The notes beneath the pieces were generated by a model. It worked only from the letters and a program-made list of their open reading frames with translations, was not told the DNA's origin and made no database searches. Of a DNA stretch of 64,000 nt, positions 47,594 to 60,215 are shown in pieces. Each line of letters starts with the position of its first letter. Position 1 is the stretch's first letter. This DNA is from an uncultured Shewanella sp. Its GTDB lineage: Bacteria > Pseudomonadota > Gammaproteobacteria > Enterobacterales > Shewanellaceae. The stretch spans positions 1-64,000 of the forward strand of contig NZ_CANMWS010000008.1 of the NCBI RefSeq assembly GCF_947501665.1, read 5' to 3'. Made by a program: the position numbers and the translations under genes.

Positions 47594-48409
47594 ATGCGCT
47601 TAATTATTCAAAAAGTGCCTCTCTCAGTCTTACTTTTTAGCCTCATACTTATCACTCAAACCACACTTGCAACTGAAGATGAACTCGCCTGCGAAGGTTT
47701 TGGGCCCCAAGCCCCTAGAAATATCAAACAAGGTGAAGGTGACAATAGCCAAACCTTTGGTGTCGCGCCTCCTTATTCCCAAATGAACTTATGTAATATC
47801 CACTTTCACTATAATGCTGAGCACAAAGCGAAAGCCTTTAATATTTATGCGGGTAAAGGCGATCAAAATGGTGTGGGTGGCGGCTATCAATGCAATATAA
47901 GTAAAACACTCAATTATGCTGAAGTCATGCCCGTTCCCGGTAACATGTGTAATGGGCTTATTCCAGGTAATACGGTTGAAGTGCATTGGGTCTATTCATC
48001 CTGTGAAGTTGAGCCAGGTGTCGGGCTAGCTGCTTGCTCAACGACGAGTTGCGCCAACCCAAGCCTAAGAGTCGAGGCCCAAGTGTTTGCCTTAGTCAAT
48101 GATGATGGCGCCGTCGACTTTAATGATTTTACTTATGATGTTGAAAAACACAGTAACTTTTACCAAACCAAAGCCCTCCCTTTAGACACTGGCCAACCCA
48201 TTGAATTCTTAGGCTCCACAACGGGCCCTCAATATAGTCAACAACATTGCTCCAATAAAAGTGTCACTTGGAGTGTCCGCCCCCTTTGTGAAAAGCTCAA
48301 CATTCGCAGTTTAGGAACTTGGTGTGAAGGCAATGTTTTTCAAGAAGTGAAGGCCCACGGCGTGAGAAGCTTAGTCATTAACCCCGCTCAATTATCAAGT
48401 ATTGATTAA
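47594..48409 (+). CDS. periplasmic delta-class carbonic anhydrase
   Basis: A 271-residue secreted protein with a signal peptide (about 1-26). The proposed zinc ligands are in LCNIHFHYNAEHK (His70, His72) and VEVHWVY (His131). The GKGDQNGVGGGYQC and HWVYSSC segments are typical of the delta-class CA family of bacteria and algae. There are many Cys residues, fitting the oxidising periplasm. It would convert CO2 and bicarbonate outside the cytoplasm. AAAGGA is seven bases before the ATG at 47594. Divergent from ahpC. Confidence 0.85.
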   Translation: MRLIIQKVPLSVLLFSLILITQTTLATEDELACEGFGPQAPRNIKQGEGDNSQTFGVAPPYSQMNLCNIHFHYNAEHKAKAFNIYAGKGDQNGVGGGYQCNISKTLNYAEVMPVPGNMCNGLIPGNTVEVHWVYSSCEVEPGVGLAACSTTSCANPSLRVEAQVFALVNDDGAVDFNDFTYDVEKHSNFYQTKALPLDTGQPIEFLGSTTGPQYSQQHCSNKSVTWSVRPLCEKLNIRSLGTWCEGNVFQEVKAHGVRSLVINPAQLSSID

Positions 48410-48411
48410 CT

Positions 48412-48625
48412 TGAACTCGGGATAAGCTGCGCCGCTTAATAGCGCTATTTTTACCCCTATCTATGTTATGTTTTCTACTAATAGCCCACTATTAGACACG
48501 ACATCCCGCCTTGGTATAGACAAAAATAGCGGTATTTAGCCAAATTAAACAATAAAAAATAACGGGACTGATTTTAACCTATTGACTTTAAATGGATGGC
48601 CAATACTCTTTGACACTCATTATCC
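48412..48625 (+). repeat. dispersed repeat copy 2 with inserted hairpin segment
   Basis: 48527-48625 matches copy 1 (22061-22159) at about 95 of 99 positions. The left flank, GAACTCGGGATAAGC to GCCGCTTAA (48413-48439), matches the left flank of copy 1, but copy 2 carries about 75 extra bases here. That segment is bounded by CGCTATTTTT and AAAAATAGCG inverted repeats and contains CTAATAG/CTATTAG (48478-48495). Confidence 0.8.
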
Positions 48626-48657
48626 AAAGTTCAGGTTGATTAGACTAAATGCATTAA

Positions 48658-48686
48658 CAAAAAAGCCACTCATTTGAGTGGCTTTT
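48658..48686 (-). terminator. terminator of the ast-DUF1338 unit
   Basis: AAAAGCCACTCA / TGAGTGGCTTTT around a short loop; the minus strand continues TTTTTTG. It lies about 40 bp past the DUF1338 stop. Confidence 0.8.
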
Positions 48687-48725
48687 CAATGATTAATCCG
48701 TTAGTTCAACGACTTAACTAACGGG

Positions 48726-49523
48726 CTAATTAACATTAGTGCTTTCAAAGATTTTATCAGCTGATGCGGCCACAAAACCTGTATAAAGTTCACCATTAGG
48801 CATGTTATAACGTAAGGCAAACTCATAAAAACAGCTGGGGATCTCGAGCTGCTTATCACTGAAGTGCATATTGATTTTATCCGCCATGGTGGATGATTGC
48901 TCCAGCAATACCTCAGAGGAACCTTTAACTTCACCACCCACTGCATTGAGCACAAAACCTGCCTGTTTTAATGCTTGATTCACATCAAGAATATTGTCAA
49001 AATTCGGCAAGTGATTAATCGAAACAGTAAAGTGATTGGCGCGATAACCATATGCCGCAACCCAAGCAGCATATTCGCTTTCAGCCAATAAGACTTCATA
49101 GGTTTTCGAGTCTAAATCCCAATGACGGCCCGAATACAAAAAGTTATCTGCGGTCACAACACTGGCATCCATTTCATCAATAAAGCCTGTTACTATCTTC
49201 TGTAATTCAGGACTAAATTCTTCAACCAACAGCTCAGAAATAAACACTTTAGGCTGAGTACTATCTGGATGCTCAAAATGTTTAGCGACCAGTTTTTTAG
49301 CCTCAAAATTATAATCACCACAAGCCACGTAACCTATTGATTCAAAATGTGCCGCTAGCACGCCAAGATTCACTTTGGCAATATTAAAGGTTCTCAGTGC
49401 TATATGATCGTTAATAATGGGTTCGCCATTAGACAGCAACTGATGGACTTTGGCCGCCGATGGGGTCATTTGAATATAATCTTGCCACAATGCATCAAAC
49501 AATTTGTCGACATGGGTATGCAT
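48726..49523 (-). CDS. DUF1338 (VOC-fold Fe/2-oxoacid oxygenase-like) protein
   Basis: A 265-residue protein of the DUF1338 family, whose characterised member HglS is a 2-oxoadipate dioxygenase/decarboxylase (hydroxyglutarate synthase). Metal-site candidates are DHIALRTF (about 36-43), NHFTVSINH (about 163), and the Glu in SCFYEFALRY. GGAG lies six bases before the ATG. It follows astD by about 110 bp on the same strand, so a role in amino acid catabolism is likely; the exact substrate is unproven. Confidence 0.85.
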   Translation of the reverse strand: MHTHVDKLFDALWQDYIQMTPSAAKVHQLLSNGEPIINDHIALRTFNIAKVNLGVLAAHFESIGYVACGDYNFEAKKLVAKHFEHPDSTQPKVFISELLVEEFSPELQKIVTGFIDEMDASVVTADNFLYSGRHWDLDSKTYEVLLAESEYAAWVAAYGYRANHFTVSINHLPNFDNILDVNQALKQAGFVLNAVGGEVKGSSEVLLEQSSTMADKINMHFSDKQLEIPSCFYEFALRYNMPNGELYTGFVAASADKIFESTNVN

Positions 49524-49634
49524 TATTCACTCCTTTAGAACATTGAAGCCGCCTTTGGCCACTTCAATGAACATACACTAAACAACAGGATAAAATTTAA
49601 TCAGGCTTACATTTAAGCATGATTTGATTTTACA

Positions 49635-51104
<1,470 letters not shown>

Positions 51105-52124
51105 CTACAATGCCAAAATACGAATTTGTTGGCCTGGCTCAACAAATAACGCAGCGGCTAATTCGGGTGATAAGATAACATCATCGTTATCTTCACTGAC
51201 GTTTAAAAGGGCCGAGGTTGCTCGGTAATCTTTTAAGTGTGTATTTGAGAGAATAAATTTCGTTGTTGTCTCTGGCATCTCACCGATTGTCACGGTTAAC
51301 AAACGACTCTCCCTGACTGAGCGAATATCATTTAAATTACACTCAACAGTTGGCCCACCATCAAAAATATCAACATACCCACGCCACCTAAAACCTTCTG
51401 CTTCAAGTAAATTTAATGCTGGGCGTGTATTGGTATGTACTTCACCAATGACTTTTTGAGCTTCTTCAGGCAATAAACACACATAAACTGCATGCTTTGG
51501 CATCATTTCAGCCATAAAGGCTTTTTTTCCTAAACCCGACAGGTAATCAGCCTCAACAAAATCAATGCCAATAAAGTTTTTCTGTAACCAACCATAAAAA
51601 GGAGAATTCCCTTCATCGTCACAATCCCCCCTCATCTCAGCAATCACTGTATCGCCAAAACGATTCGCGTGCTGGGCGAGAAATAGAAAACGACTACGAG
51701 ACAGCATGCGACCATTGCTGTTTTTACGATAGGTATCCCGTAAAAACAAAGTACACAACTCTGCGGCCCCAGTATAGTCATGACATAAGGTTAAGGTTTC
51801 AGCCTCGTTCCGCACATCAATCTGTTTAGAATGATACACTTCGGTACCTAAACGGTAATGATAAAAAGCATCTTCCATTCCTACAGCCGCTTCAAGGCCA
51901 CAAGTGCCCACAACCTCTTGTGTATCGGTATCTTCAAGCACCATCAAATAACCTTCATCAAACGGTGTTTGTAAGTCTTTTTGAAAAGAGGCTTCTACTC
52001 GGGCAATTTTACTTTTAAGTAATGTTTCATTGACGGGTAAAGAGGTAAATCCATGACCGGACTCTTCTGCAATGCGATAGAGTGCTTCATAATCACTCGA
52101 TCGAATAGGACGTATAATTAACAT
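51105..52124 (-). CDS. astA: arginine N-succinyltransferase AstA
   Basis: First step of the AST pathway: transfers succinyl from succinyl-CoA to arginine. The 339-residue protein starts MLIIRPIRSSDYEALYRIAEESGHGFTSL and has the family segments GTEVYHSKQ, LSRSRFLFLAQH and GWLQKNFIGIDFVEADYLSG. GGAGA precedes the ATG at 52124. It lies between argD/astC and astD. Confidence 0.95.
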   Translation of the reverse strand: MLIIRPIRSSDYEALYRIAEESGHGFTSLPVNETLLKSKIARVEASFQKDLQTPFDEGYLMVLEDTDTQEVVGTCGLEAAVGMEDAFYHYRLGTEVYHSKQIDVRNEAETLTLCHDYTGAAELCTLFLRDTYRKNSNGRMLSRSRFLFLAQHANRFGDTVIAEMRGDCDDEGNSPFYGWLQKNFIGIDFVEADYLSGLGKKAFMAEMMPKHAVYVCLLPEEAQKVIGEVHTNTRPALNLLEAEGFRWRGYVDIFDGGPTVECNLNDIRSVRESRLLTVTIGEMPETTTKFILSNTHLKDYRATSALLNVSEDNDDVILSPELAAALFVEPGQQIRILAL

Positions 52125-52235
52125 CTATGATGTCTCCTCATTGTAACTTGGCTGTCAACTCCTTCCATGCCTGACATAAGCACGACAAATTTGCATCTAA
52201 AAGCACTGTCTAAGCATTCCTTCAGCCAACTCGAT

Positions 52236-52259
52236 AGAGCCTTAAATAAATAAGGCTCT
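52236..52259. repeat. intercistronic hairpin between argD/astC and astA
   Basis: AGAGCCTTA (52236-52244) / TAAGGCTCT (52251-52259), 10 bp past the argD stop. The T-run lies on the plus-strand side only, so it is probably an mRNA-stabilising or partial terminator hairpin for minus-strand transcripts. Confidence 0.5.
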
Positions 52260-52269
52260 TTTACCCGTT

Positions 52270-54687
<2,418 letters not shown>

Positions 54688-55431
54688 ATGACAAAAAAAA
54701 TTGCAGCGCTTTTACTTAGCCTTCCCCTTATCAGCACTGTCTCATTGGCCGCGGGTAATGATGATGCTTGTAAAGTCAAAGAAAACGCAATAGCGCTAAG
54801 CTACCAGCAGCAATCTGCTGAAGTTACCGCACTACAACTACAGACTTACGCTTTCGCAACTGAGCGTTTTAAGCAAATCATGCAAGCAGACAAATCAGCT
54901 AAAAAAATGGCTGTGGTACTGGATCTTGATGAAACTGTCATTGATAACAGTCCATTACTGGTTCGTGATATGAACAATTGCCACGATTATACTTCATGGG
55001 ATACCTGGAGTGACTGGGAACAAAAAGGCCATCCGACGCTTATTCCTGGTGCAAAGGCTTTTTTAGATTATGTGAACTCACAAAACGTTAATATTTTTTA
55101 TGTGTCAGATCGCTTACAAACAAATAAAGCCGAAACACTCAACAGCCTAAAAGCACTTAACTTACCTCAAGTCAGCAGCGATAATGTCTTACTGTATACT
55201 GACACTAAAGAGAAACGTCGTGCTTCTATTCGTGAAAACTATCACATTGTGATGTTATTTGGCGATACTTTAGCCGATTTCGACGCCATTTTTAAAAACA
55301 AGAAATCAACCAAATATCAACGGCACTTAGTCCAACAACAAGCCGAGCATTTAGGTAAAGACTGGTTTGTGTTACCTAACGCCTCTTACGGCTCATGGAT
55401 GAAGGCCCCCCTTACCGCTTGGGATGAATAA
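54688..55431 (+). CDS. HAD-family acid phosphatase / 5'-nucleotidase (class B-C, e(P4)-like)
   Basis: A 247-residue secreted phosphatase. A signal peptide (about 1-22, ending SLAA) is followed by a HAD fold with the nucleophile motif VVLDLDETVIDNS (Asp79, Asp81), FYVSDR as motif II, and LLFGDTLADF-type motif IV. It belongs to the lipoprotein e(P4) group, but no lipobox Cys sits at the cleavage site, so it is probably soluble in the periplasm. It releases phosphate from nucleotides or similar esters. AAAGG precedes the ATG. Confidence 0.88.
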   Translation: MTKKIAALLLSLPLISTVSLAAGNDDACKVKENAIALSYQQQSAEVTALQLQTYAFATERFKQIMQADKSAKKMAVVLDLDETVIDNSPLLVRDMNNCHDYTSWDTWSDWEQKGHPTLIPGAKAFLDYVNSQNVNIFYVSDRLQTNKAETLNSLKALNLPQVSSDNVLLYTDTKEKRRASIRENYHIVMLFGDTLADFDAIFKNKKSTKYQRHLVQQQAEHLGKDWFVLPNASYGSWMKAPLTAWDE

Positions 55432-55482
55432 TAAGCCTCAGCTTTTTCTCGCTTTAGTTATTTAGTTAACGTCATACACAAC

Positions 55483-55514
55483 AAAACCCGACGATGGAAA
55501 TGGCTCGGGTTTTT
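55483..55514 (+). terminator. terminator of the acid phosphatase gene
   Basis: AAAACCCGA (55483-55491) / TCGGGTTTTT, with a 13-nt loop and a T-rich tail. Confidence 0.7.
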
Positions 55515-55695
55515 ATTTTAAAATAAAAAATAAGCCTGAAACGTGATGTGGAAATGAATCATGCTCTTACTTAACGTGACACTCATAAAGTAATAGCTAA
55601 GTGCTCAGTATATTGATGTAACAGGTTGAAGTGGCATTAAAACGAATCAGTCATCACGACGATAGACACTTGTACTGACGACATTAACTCACGCC

Positions 55696-55848
55696 TTATT
55701 CATTACGCTCCGAACGGTTTTCAGTCACAATATCAGAATCTTGCTGCGCATAAAAATCAACACTAAAGCTTGTATCATCCGTCAAAAACTCAACTTTATG
55801 CCACCCAGCCTTGATGTAGCCTTTAGTCTTGTTGACGGCGATGAGATA
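55696..55848 (-). pseudogene. possible C-terminal gene remnant
   Basis: An open frame of 51 codons on the minus strand, without a start codon, ending at TAA (55696-55698). It reads GYIKAGWHKVEFLTDDTSF then YAQQDSDIVTENRSERNE, which looks like ordinary coding sequence. The frame closes at a TGA just upstream. Could be the end of a decayed gene. Weak evidence. Confidence 0.3.
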
Positions 55849-56011
55849 TCAAAATTATCAAAAAATCACATCAAAATACTGCGGCTAATATATACGACTA
55901 AGCGCAATTTATTCCATCGATAATTTTAGACGCTTATCATTCACGGTTGTTTACTCGCTCAGGGCTATTTATTCGCTCAGGACTGTTATCCACTTATCCA
56001 CTCAAGGTTGT

Positions 56012-56572
56012 TCAATAACTCTTATCTGATAGCTTCTCATTGATTTTTTTATTTAAATCTGTGTTAAAGTCATCGTTCAAACTATCGGGTAGATTATTTT
56101 TGATAATGTCAGGAATGTCCGATGCTTGGTTAAAATTTTCATCTTGCATTTTGTCATATAAAAATAAAAAAATGCTCAACATAACAATGATCCCTGATGC
56201 CACTAGACCTGAAATCACATTTTCAAATATGGTTTTCGTTTTGCCTTTATACAGCTTCTCTTCGATAGATTTAATGATCTGATCGTCCCGTAATTGTTTC
56301 TTATATTCATCCAGCTCTTCAAATAAAGACAACTGGGTAAATTTATTAACAATATTTTCAGCTTGTTGGCGATAGCGAGCTAAGGAGTCTGGCGTTGAAG
56401 CGACATCATGAAAATAGCGATCAATTTCGTCTTTAACAGGGTAGGCACCTGTTTTTTCATATTGGACATTAATCCACTTAATTTTTTCTTGCTTGTAAAT
56501 GGCATACGCAATCATGCCGACAAAATCATCATCACCTTCTATAATTTCGTCAAAAATTCGATGATACCACAC
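56012..56572 (-). CDS. unrecognised protein with one membrane helix
   Basis: A 186-residue protein with a charged N-terminal part (WYHRIFDEIIEGDDDFVGMI, AYAIYKQEKIKWINVQYE), a coiled-coil-like middle, one TM segment (about 123-141, VASGIIVMLSIFLFLYD) and an acidic C-terminal tail. I do not recognise a family with certainty. GTG at 56572 is nine bases after GGAG; an earlier TTG abuts the same site. Confidence 0.62.
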   Translation of the reverse strand: MWYHRIFDEIIEGDDDFVGMIAYAIYKQEKIKWINVQYEKTGAYPVKDEIDRYFHDVASTPDSLARYRQQAENIVNKFTQLSLFEELDEYKKQLRDDQIIKSIEEKLYKGKTKTIFENVISGLVASGIIVMLSIFLFLYDKMQDENFNQASDIPDIIKNNLPDSLNDDFNTDLNKKINEKLSDKSY

Positions 56573-56837
56573 AGCACACAACTCCTTATGTGTTGATTGT
56601 TATAAATGGCTTTCCTGTAATCCATAAACGCATAATACTTGATAGTCGTTACGGTGAAGCCTACGGGCTTTTACATTGAATAGATTACATAGAGTAAGAG
56701 AAATTAATGAGGAGTTCGCATAAATATATTGTCGCTTACGAATTTTAATACTCTTATCATTCAATGTATTCATTGGATTAAGAACAGAGCGTTACCCTAA
56801 AGGCTCCCCTAAAGGAATAGGGAAAATTGTTTAAACG

Positions 56838-57008
56838 TTAAAGTTGAATTTTTGTTTTTGCATAGACATGATTGATCTCATCACTTGACATTTTACGTGC
56901 TAATATTTGTGCTTTAATTTGATGTGAAAGAGTATACGAATCGGTACTTTTCTTATTTTTTAAAGCGGTTGCCGCACGCTTAATTGCTTCTAACGTCATA
57001 ATGCTCAT
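56838..57008 (-). CDS. small basic protein, 56 residues, unknown
   Basis: A short frame starting MSIMTLEAIKRAATALKNKK, rich in Lys/Ala and helix-forming, ending HVYAKTKIQL. AAAGGATTG precedes the ATG at 57008; the ATG at 56999 is an alternative. No TM or signal peptide. Unknown function. Confidence 0.5.
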   Translation of the reverse strand: MSIMTLEAIKRAATALKNKKSTDSYTLSHQIKAQILARKMSSDEINHVYAKTKIQL

Positions 57009-57117
57009 CAATCCTTTACAGACATGTTTAAAAATAATACGTTACCAGCCCATATATAGCAAGCTTCCTCCCTAAAAGAAGACAAAAAATATCCTAACTC
57101 AGAACAAAAATATAACA

Positions 57118-57537
57118 CTATGATATATCATGAAAAAAATCTCTATTTTTTAGATAATAGCGCGTATTACTTAACCAAAAAAAAGGATTACATGTCAGTA
57201 AGGTCGCCAAAAACCACACTATGCTGCCCCCTCTTAAAATCATAAAAGAAAGACAAAACAAGGCTCCACCTGCCACCGCTTGCATGGCAATACCCAACAC
57301 AGATTGTTGCGCTAATTTTATTTCGGCAAAACTGAACACTAATATAATCAGAGATTGGGCGCGCAATGCATAAATAAACCAATAAAACCCAACATGAGAA
57401 CAAGGAATTTGAAAGCGGACAGGTTGTGTTTGAGATACGCCATAATGCAGGGCAATATGCCTGTCCTGTTGTTTACATTGATATTGGGCGTACAAATACG
57501 TTACCAGCATCGACATTATAATACTGCATAAGTACAT
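57118..57537 (-). CDS. small membrane protein, unknown
   Basis: A 139-residue protein with about four hydrophobic segments (N-terminal LCSIIMSMLVTYLYA; GFYWFIYALRAQSLIILVF; VLGIAMQAVAGGALFCLSFM; GSIVWFLATLLTCNPFFWL). AAGGA is six bases before the ATG. I recognise no family. Confidence 0.62.
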   Translation of the reverse strand: MYLCSIIMSMLVTYLYAQYQCKQQDRHIALHYGVSQTQPVRFQIPCSHVGFYWFIYALRAQSLIILVFSFAEIKLAQQSVLGIAMQAVAGGALFCLSFMILRGGSIVWFLATLLTCNPFFWLSNTRYYLKNRDFFHDIS

Positions 57538-57791
57538 AAAAATTCCTTTTTAGAGCACAACAAACATGCACTACGGTCTGTATACACGAATAGAAATCAA
57601 TCTCATTTATACTAACGTATTTCATTCGTTTGCTTAAAATCAATTTACATAAAATTAAACAGAACCGATCAAAAAAAGGGCTAATATCAGTAACATCCCG
57701 TGATACTTCAGCAAGCGTACATCAATGCTATAAAATCAATGAAAAAGAAAAGGAATACTATACCATCGAGGTAAATAGGCTACCAATTCGC

Positions 57792-58559
57792 TCAAAAAGA
57801 TTGATACCAATTCAGCGTATCTGACAATTGAACCACCTCGCCAATAATCATCAGTGCTGGCATGACTAAATCGGGATGAGCCGCTAAACGATCTAATTCA
57901 TTTAACGTACCAATAAATTTCATTTGTTCTGATGTTGTTGCTTTTGACACTATTGCCACAGGCGTATTAGCATTTCGTCCTGCGGCCATTAAACCTTGTT
58001 TAATTAAATTAGCATTTAAAATACCCATATAAATAACCAATGTATTGTTAGGGTTTGCGTAGGTATTCCAATCAATAGGCTGACTTTTTAACTTGCAATG
58101 ACCTGTCATAAAAGTCACACCTTGAGCATAATCCCTATGGGTCAGTGGGATTCCAGCATAAGCTGACGTGCCGCTTGCAGCGGTGATCCCCGGAATAACC
58201 TCAAAATCTAACCCAGCCTTAACAATGGCTTGTAACTCTTCTCCCCCTCGACCGAAAATAAAAGGATCCCCCCCTTTTAAGCGGACAACCTTTTTGCCCG
58301 TTTGCCCTTGTTCGACCAACAAGTGATTAATCTCATTTTGAGGCACACTGTGTTTACCCGCCCTTTTGCCTACAGCAATTTTTTCTGCCGTATTCGGCAG
58401 CACAGACATAATCTCATCACTGATTAAAGCATCATATAAAACCACTTCAGCTGATTGCAAAATGCGGTACGCTTTCAGTGTTAGCAGCTCAACATCACCA
58501 GGACCTGCACCAACTAACCATACTTTACCTTTAAGGTTATTGTCCCTTGTATTAACCAC
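57792..58559 (-). CDS. cobA: uroporphyrinogen-III C-methyltransferase (SUMT)
   Basis: Uses two SAM to make precorrin-2 from uroporphyrinogen III, the branch towards siroheme and cobalamin. The 255-residue protein has the family motifs VWLVGAGPGDVELLTLKA, VVRLKGGDPFIFGRGGEE and PVAIVSKATTSEQ. It lacks the CysG oxidase/ferrochelatase domain, so precorrin-2 is handled elsewhere. GTG start at 58559 without a clear ribosome site. It stands alone, divergent from a RIO kinase. Confidence 0.93.
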   Translation of the reverse strand: MVNTRDNNLKGKVWLVGAGPGDVELLTLKAYRILQSAEVVLYDALISDEIMSVLPNTAEKIAVGKRAGKHSVPQNEINHLLVEQGQTGKKVVRLKGGDPFIFGRGGEELQAIVKAGLDFEVIPGITAASGTSAYAGIPLTHRDYAQGVTFMTGHCKLKSQPIDWNTYANPNNTLVIYMGILNANLIKQGLMAAGRNANTPVAIVSKATTSEQMKFIGTLNELDRLAAHPDLVMPALMIIGEVVQLSDTLNWYQSF

Positions 58560-58832
58560 TGCTATCGCTCACTTATTACTATTCACTTCTTAAGGCTAAT
58601 ATACCTTGTCTCTTATAACTTAATAAATATATAAAAGTTAAAAATTATACCTTTATGATATAAGAGGTTTTACCCGTATCTAACCTATTACTTAATTCAG
58701 TAAAAACAGATTTTGTATGATTTTACGCTAATATCCTCATTTTTTATGCTAATCTGACGATATTATTAACGCGTAGAAAATAAAGTTCCGTTATATATTC
58801 CATCTCTTGCTTAAGTAGGGTATAAGACCCCA

Positions 58833-59690
58833 ATGAAAATTCCAAAACGAATACAACCACTCGTCGATGAAGGCCTAGTGGATGAAGTACTAAGACCCCT
58901 GATGAGCGGTAAAGAAGCTGATGTCTATGTGGTTCGCTGTGCAAATGACATCCGTTGCGCCAAAATATACAAAGAAGCGGATAAACGCAGCTTTAAAAAA
59001 GCCGTTGAGTACCGTGAAGGACGCAAAGGACGCAATAGCCGCCGCGCACGAGCAATGGAAAAAGGCTCTAAATTTGGCAAGCAAGAACAAGAACAAGCAT
59101 GGCAGAACGCGGAAGTCGACGCCTTATACCGTCTATCTTATGCTGGCGTAAGAGTCCCACAGCCTTATGGTTGTTTTGATGGCGTGCTTTTGATGGAGCT
59201 TATTACTGACGAACAAGGCTTTGTTGCCCCAAGACTCAATGATGTTTCATTAACGGCAGAACAAGCCAAAGTTCATCATAAAAAACTCATGAAAGATGTT
59301 CAGCTTATGCTCTGTGCTGGTCTTATTCATGGCGACTTATCTGAGTTTAATGTCCTACTGGATCACACAGGTCCTGTTATTATCGATCTTCCTCAAGCTG
59401 TCGATGCCGCGGCAAATAATAATGCAAAGCGTATGTTAGAGCGTGATGTGAATAACATGACCCAATATTACGGCCAATATGCACCCGAGATTTTATCCAG
59501 TCGCTACGGAAAAGAAATGTGGGCATTATTTGAATCAGGAAAGCTCACTCCCGATACAGAATTAACGGGTCAATTTAAAGAGAGCACTAAAGCTGCGAAT
59601 GTCGACTCAGTATTAGCTGAAATTCAAGCCGCTTTCGATGAAGAACAAGAAAGAAAAGATCGGATTTTACAAGCCAATATGAGTGATTAG
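58833..59690 (+). CDS. RIO1-type serine protein kinase
   Basis: A 285-residue atypical protein kinase of the RIO family. Visible are a glycine-poor nucleotide segment (SGKEADVYVVRC, about 25), the catalytic loop IHGDLSEFNVLL (Asp168, Asn173), and the metal loop IIDLPQAVDA (Asp185). Bacterial RIO kinases are known but poorly characterised. Target unknown. The basic insert (about 59-80) may bind nucleic acid. Confidence 0.88.
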   Translation: MKIPKRIQPLVDEGLVDEVLRPLMSGKEADVYVVRCANDIRCAKIYKEADKRSFKKAVEYREGRKGRNSRRARAMEKGSKFGKQEQEQAWQNAEVDALYRLSYAGVRVPQPYGCFDGVLLMELITDEQGFVAPRLNDVSLTAEQAKVHHKKLMKDVQLMLCAGLIHGDLSEFNVLLDHTGPVIIDLPQAVDAAANNNAKRMLERDVNNMTQYYGQYAPEILSSRYGKEMWALFESGKLTPDTELTGQFKESTKAANVDSVLAEIQAAFDEEQERKDRILQANMSD

Positions 59691-59701
59691 CGAATAAAAA
59701 T

Positions 59702-59738
59702 GAGCCATTTATGTTTTTTTGTATTAATGGCTCTCTTT
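59702..59738 (+). terminator. terminator of the RIO kinase gene
   Basis: GAGCCATT (59702-59709) / AATGGCTC (59726-59733), then TCTTT. Moderate stem. Confidence 0.6.
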
Positions 59739-59777
59739 AAAAATAAAGTAAACAACCACAACAACTGATGAAAACAC

Positions 59778-60215
59778 ATGACATATCAAGAATGGGGCGT
59801 CATTGCAGATAGTTATATTCCATTACTTGGAATAAGCTTTATCATTACCATTGTCAGAACAAGTTTAAGGCAAAATTGGGCAACCGCCAAGCAGCCAATC
59901 TTTGGGATATTATTGTCAATTTGTTTTATTTACGGACTCATGTGGTTAGATCAAATCATGACAATTTGGCCTAGACTAGGACTTGATTACAGTACCCATA
60001 CTGCATTAGCGCTGGTTTTTGTGGTTTATTTTTCTCTTCAATCCACAAAGCAGTGCTTTTGGGCTATTTTCTCAATGGTACTTTACTGCCTATTAATGCG
60101 ATATCAACAATATCACAGTGTCATTGATATCATCACCACAAGTATCATAACCTTACCTATTATCTATTTGGTTCAGCTTAAAACGAATCAAATTAACAAT
60201 AATAGAAAAAGCTAA
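59778..60215 (+). CDS. small membrane protein with PAP2-like motifs, unknown
   Basis: A 145-residue protein with about four TM segments. DYSTHTALA (about 75) and RYQQYHSVIDI (about 110) resemble the PAP2 phosphatase SGHTA and H-x-x-x-D motifs, but the first PAP2 motif is not evident, so activity is doubtful. It follows the RIO kinase by about 90 bp across a terminator. Weak ribosome site. Confidence 0.6.
   Translation: MTYQEWGVIADSYIPLLGISFIITIVRTSLRQNWATAKQPIFGILLSICFIYGLMWLDQIMTIWPRLGLDYSTHTALALVFVVYFSLQSTKQCFWAIFSMVLYCLLMRYQQYHSVIDIITTSIITLPIIYLVQLKTNQINNNRKS

Larger units (their letters stand above)
48410..48725. other. intergenic region with repeat copy 2
   Basis: About 316 bp between convergent genes, almost filled by the dispersed repeat with its extra 75-bp segment and the terminator at 48658. 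Confidence 0.6.
55432..56011. other. 580-bp gap with a possible gene remnant
   Basis: Besides the phosphatase terminator, only the possible remnant listed at 55696-55848. No firm gene. Confidence 0.5.

Noticed and set aside
55741..55923. 60-codon plus-strand frame
   Set aside because: No ribosome site, and the opposite strand has the better coding-like frame.
57630..57824. Plus-strand 64-codon frame overlapping the end of cobA
   Set aside because: Starts at TTG, has no ribosome site, and overlaps a firm gene on the other strand.
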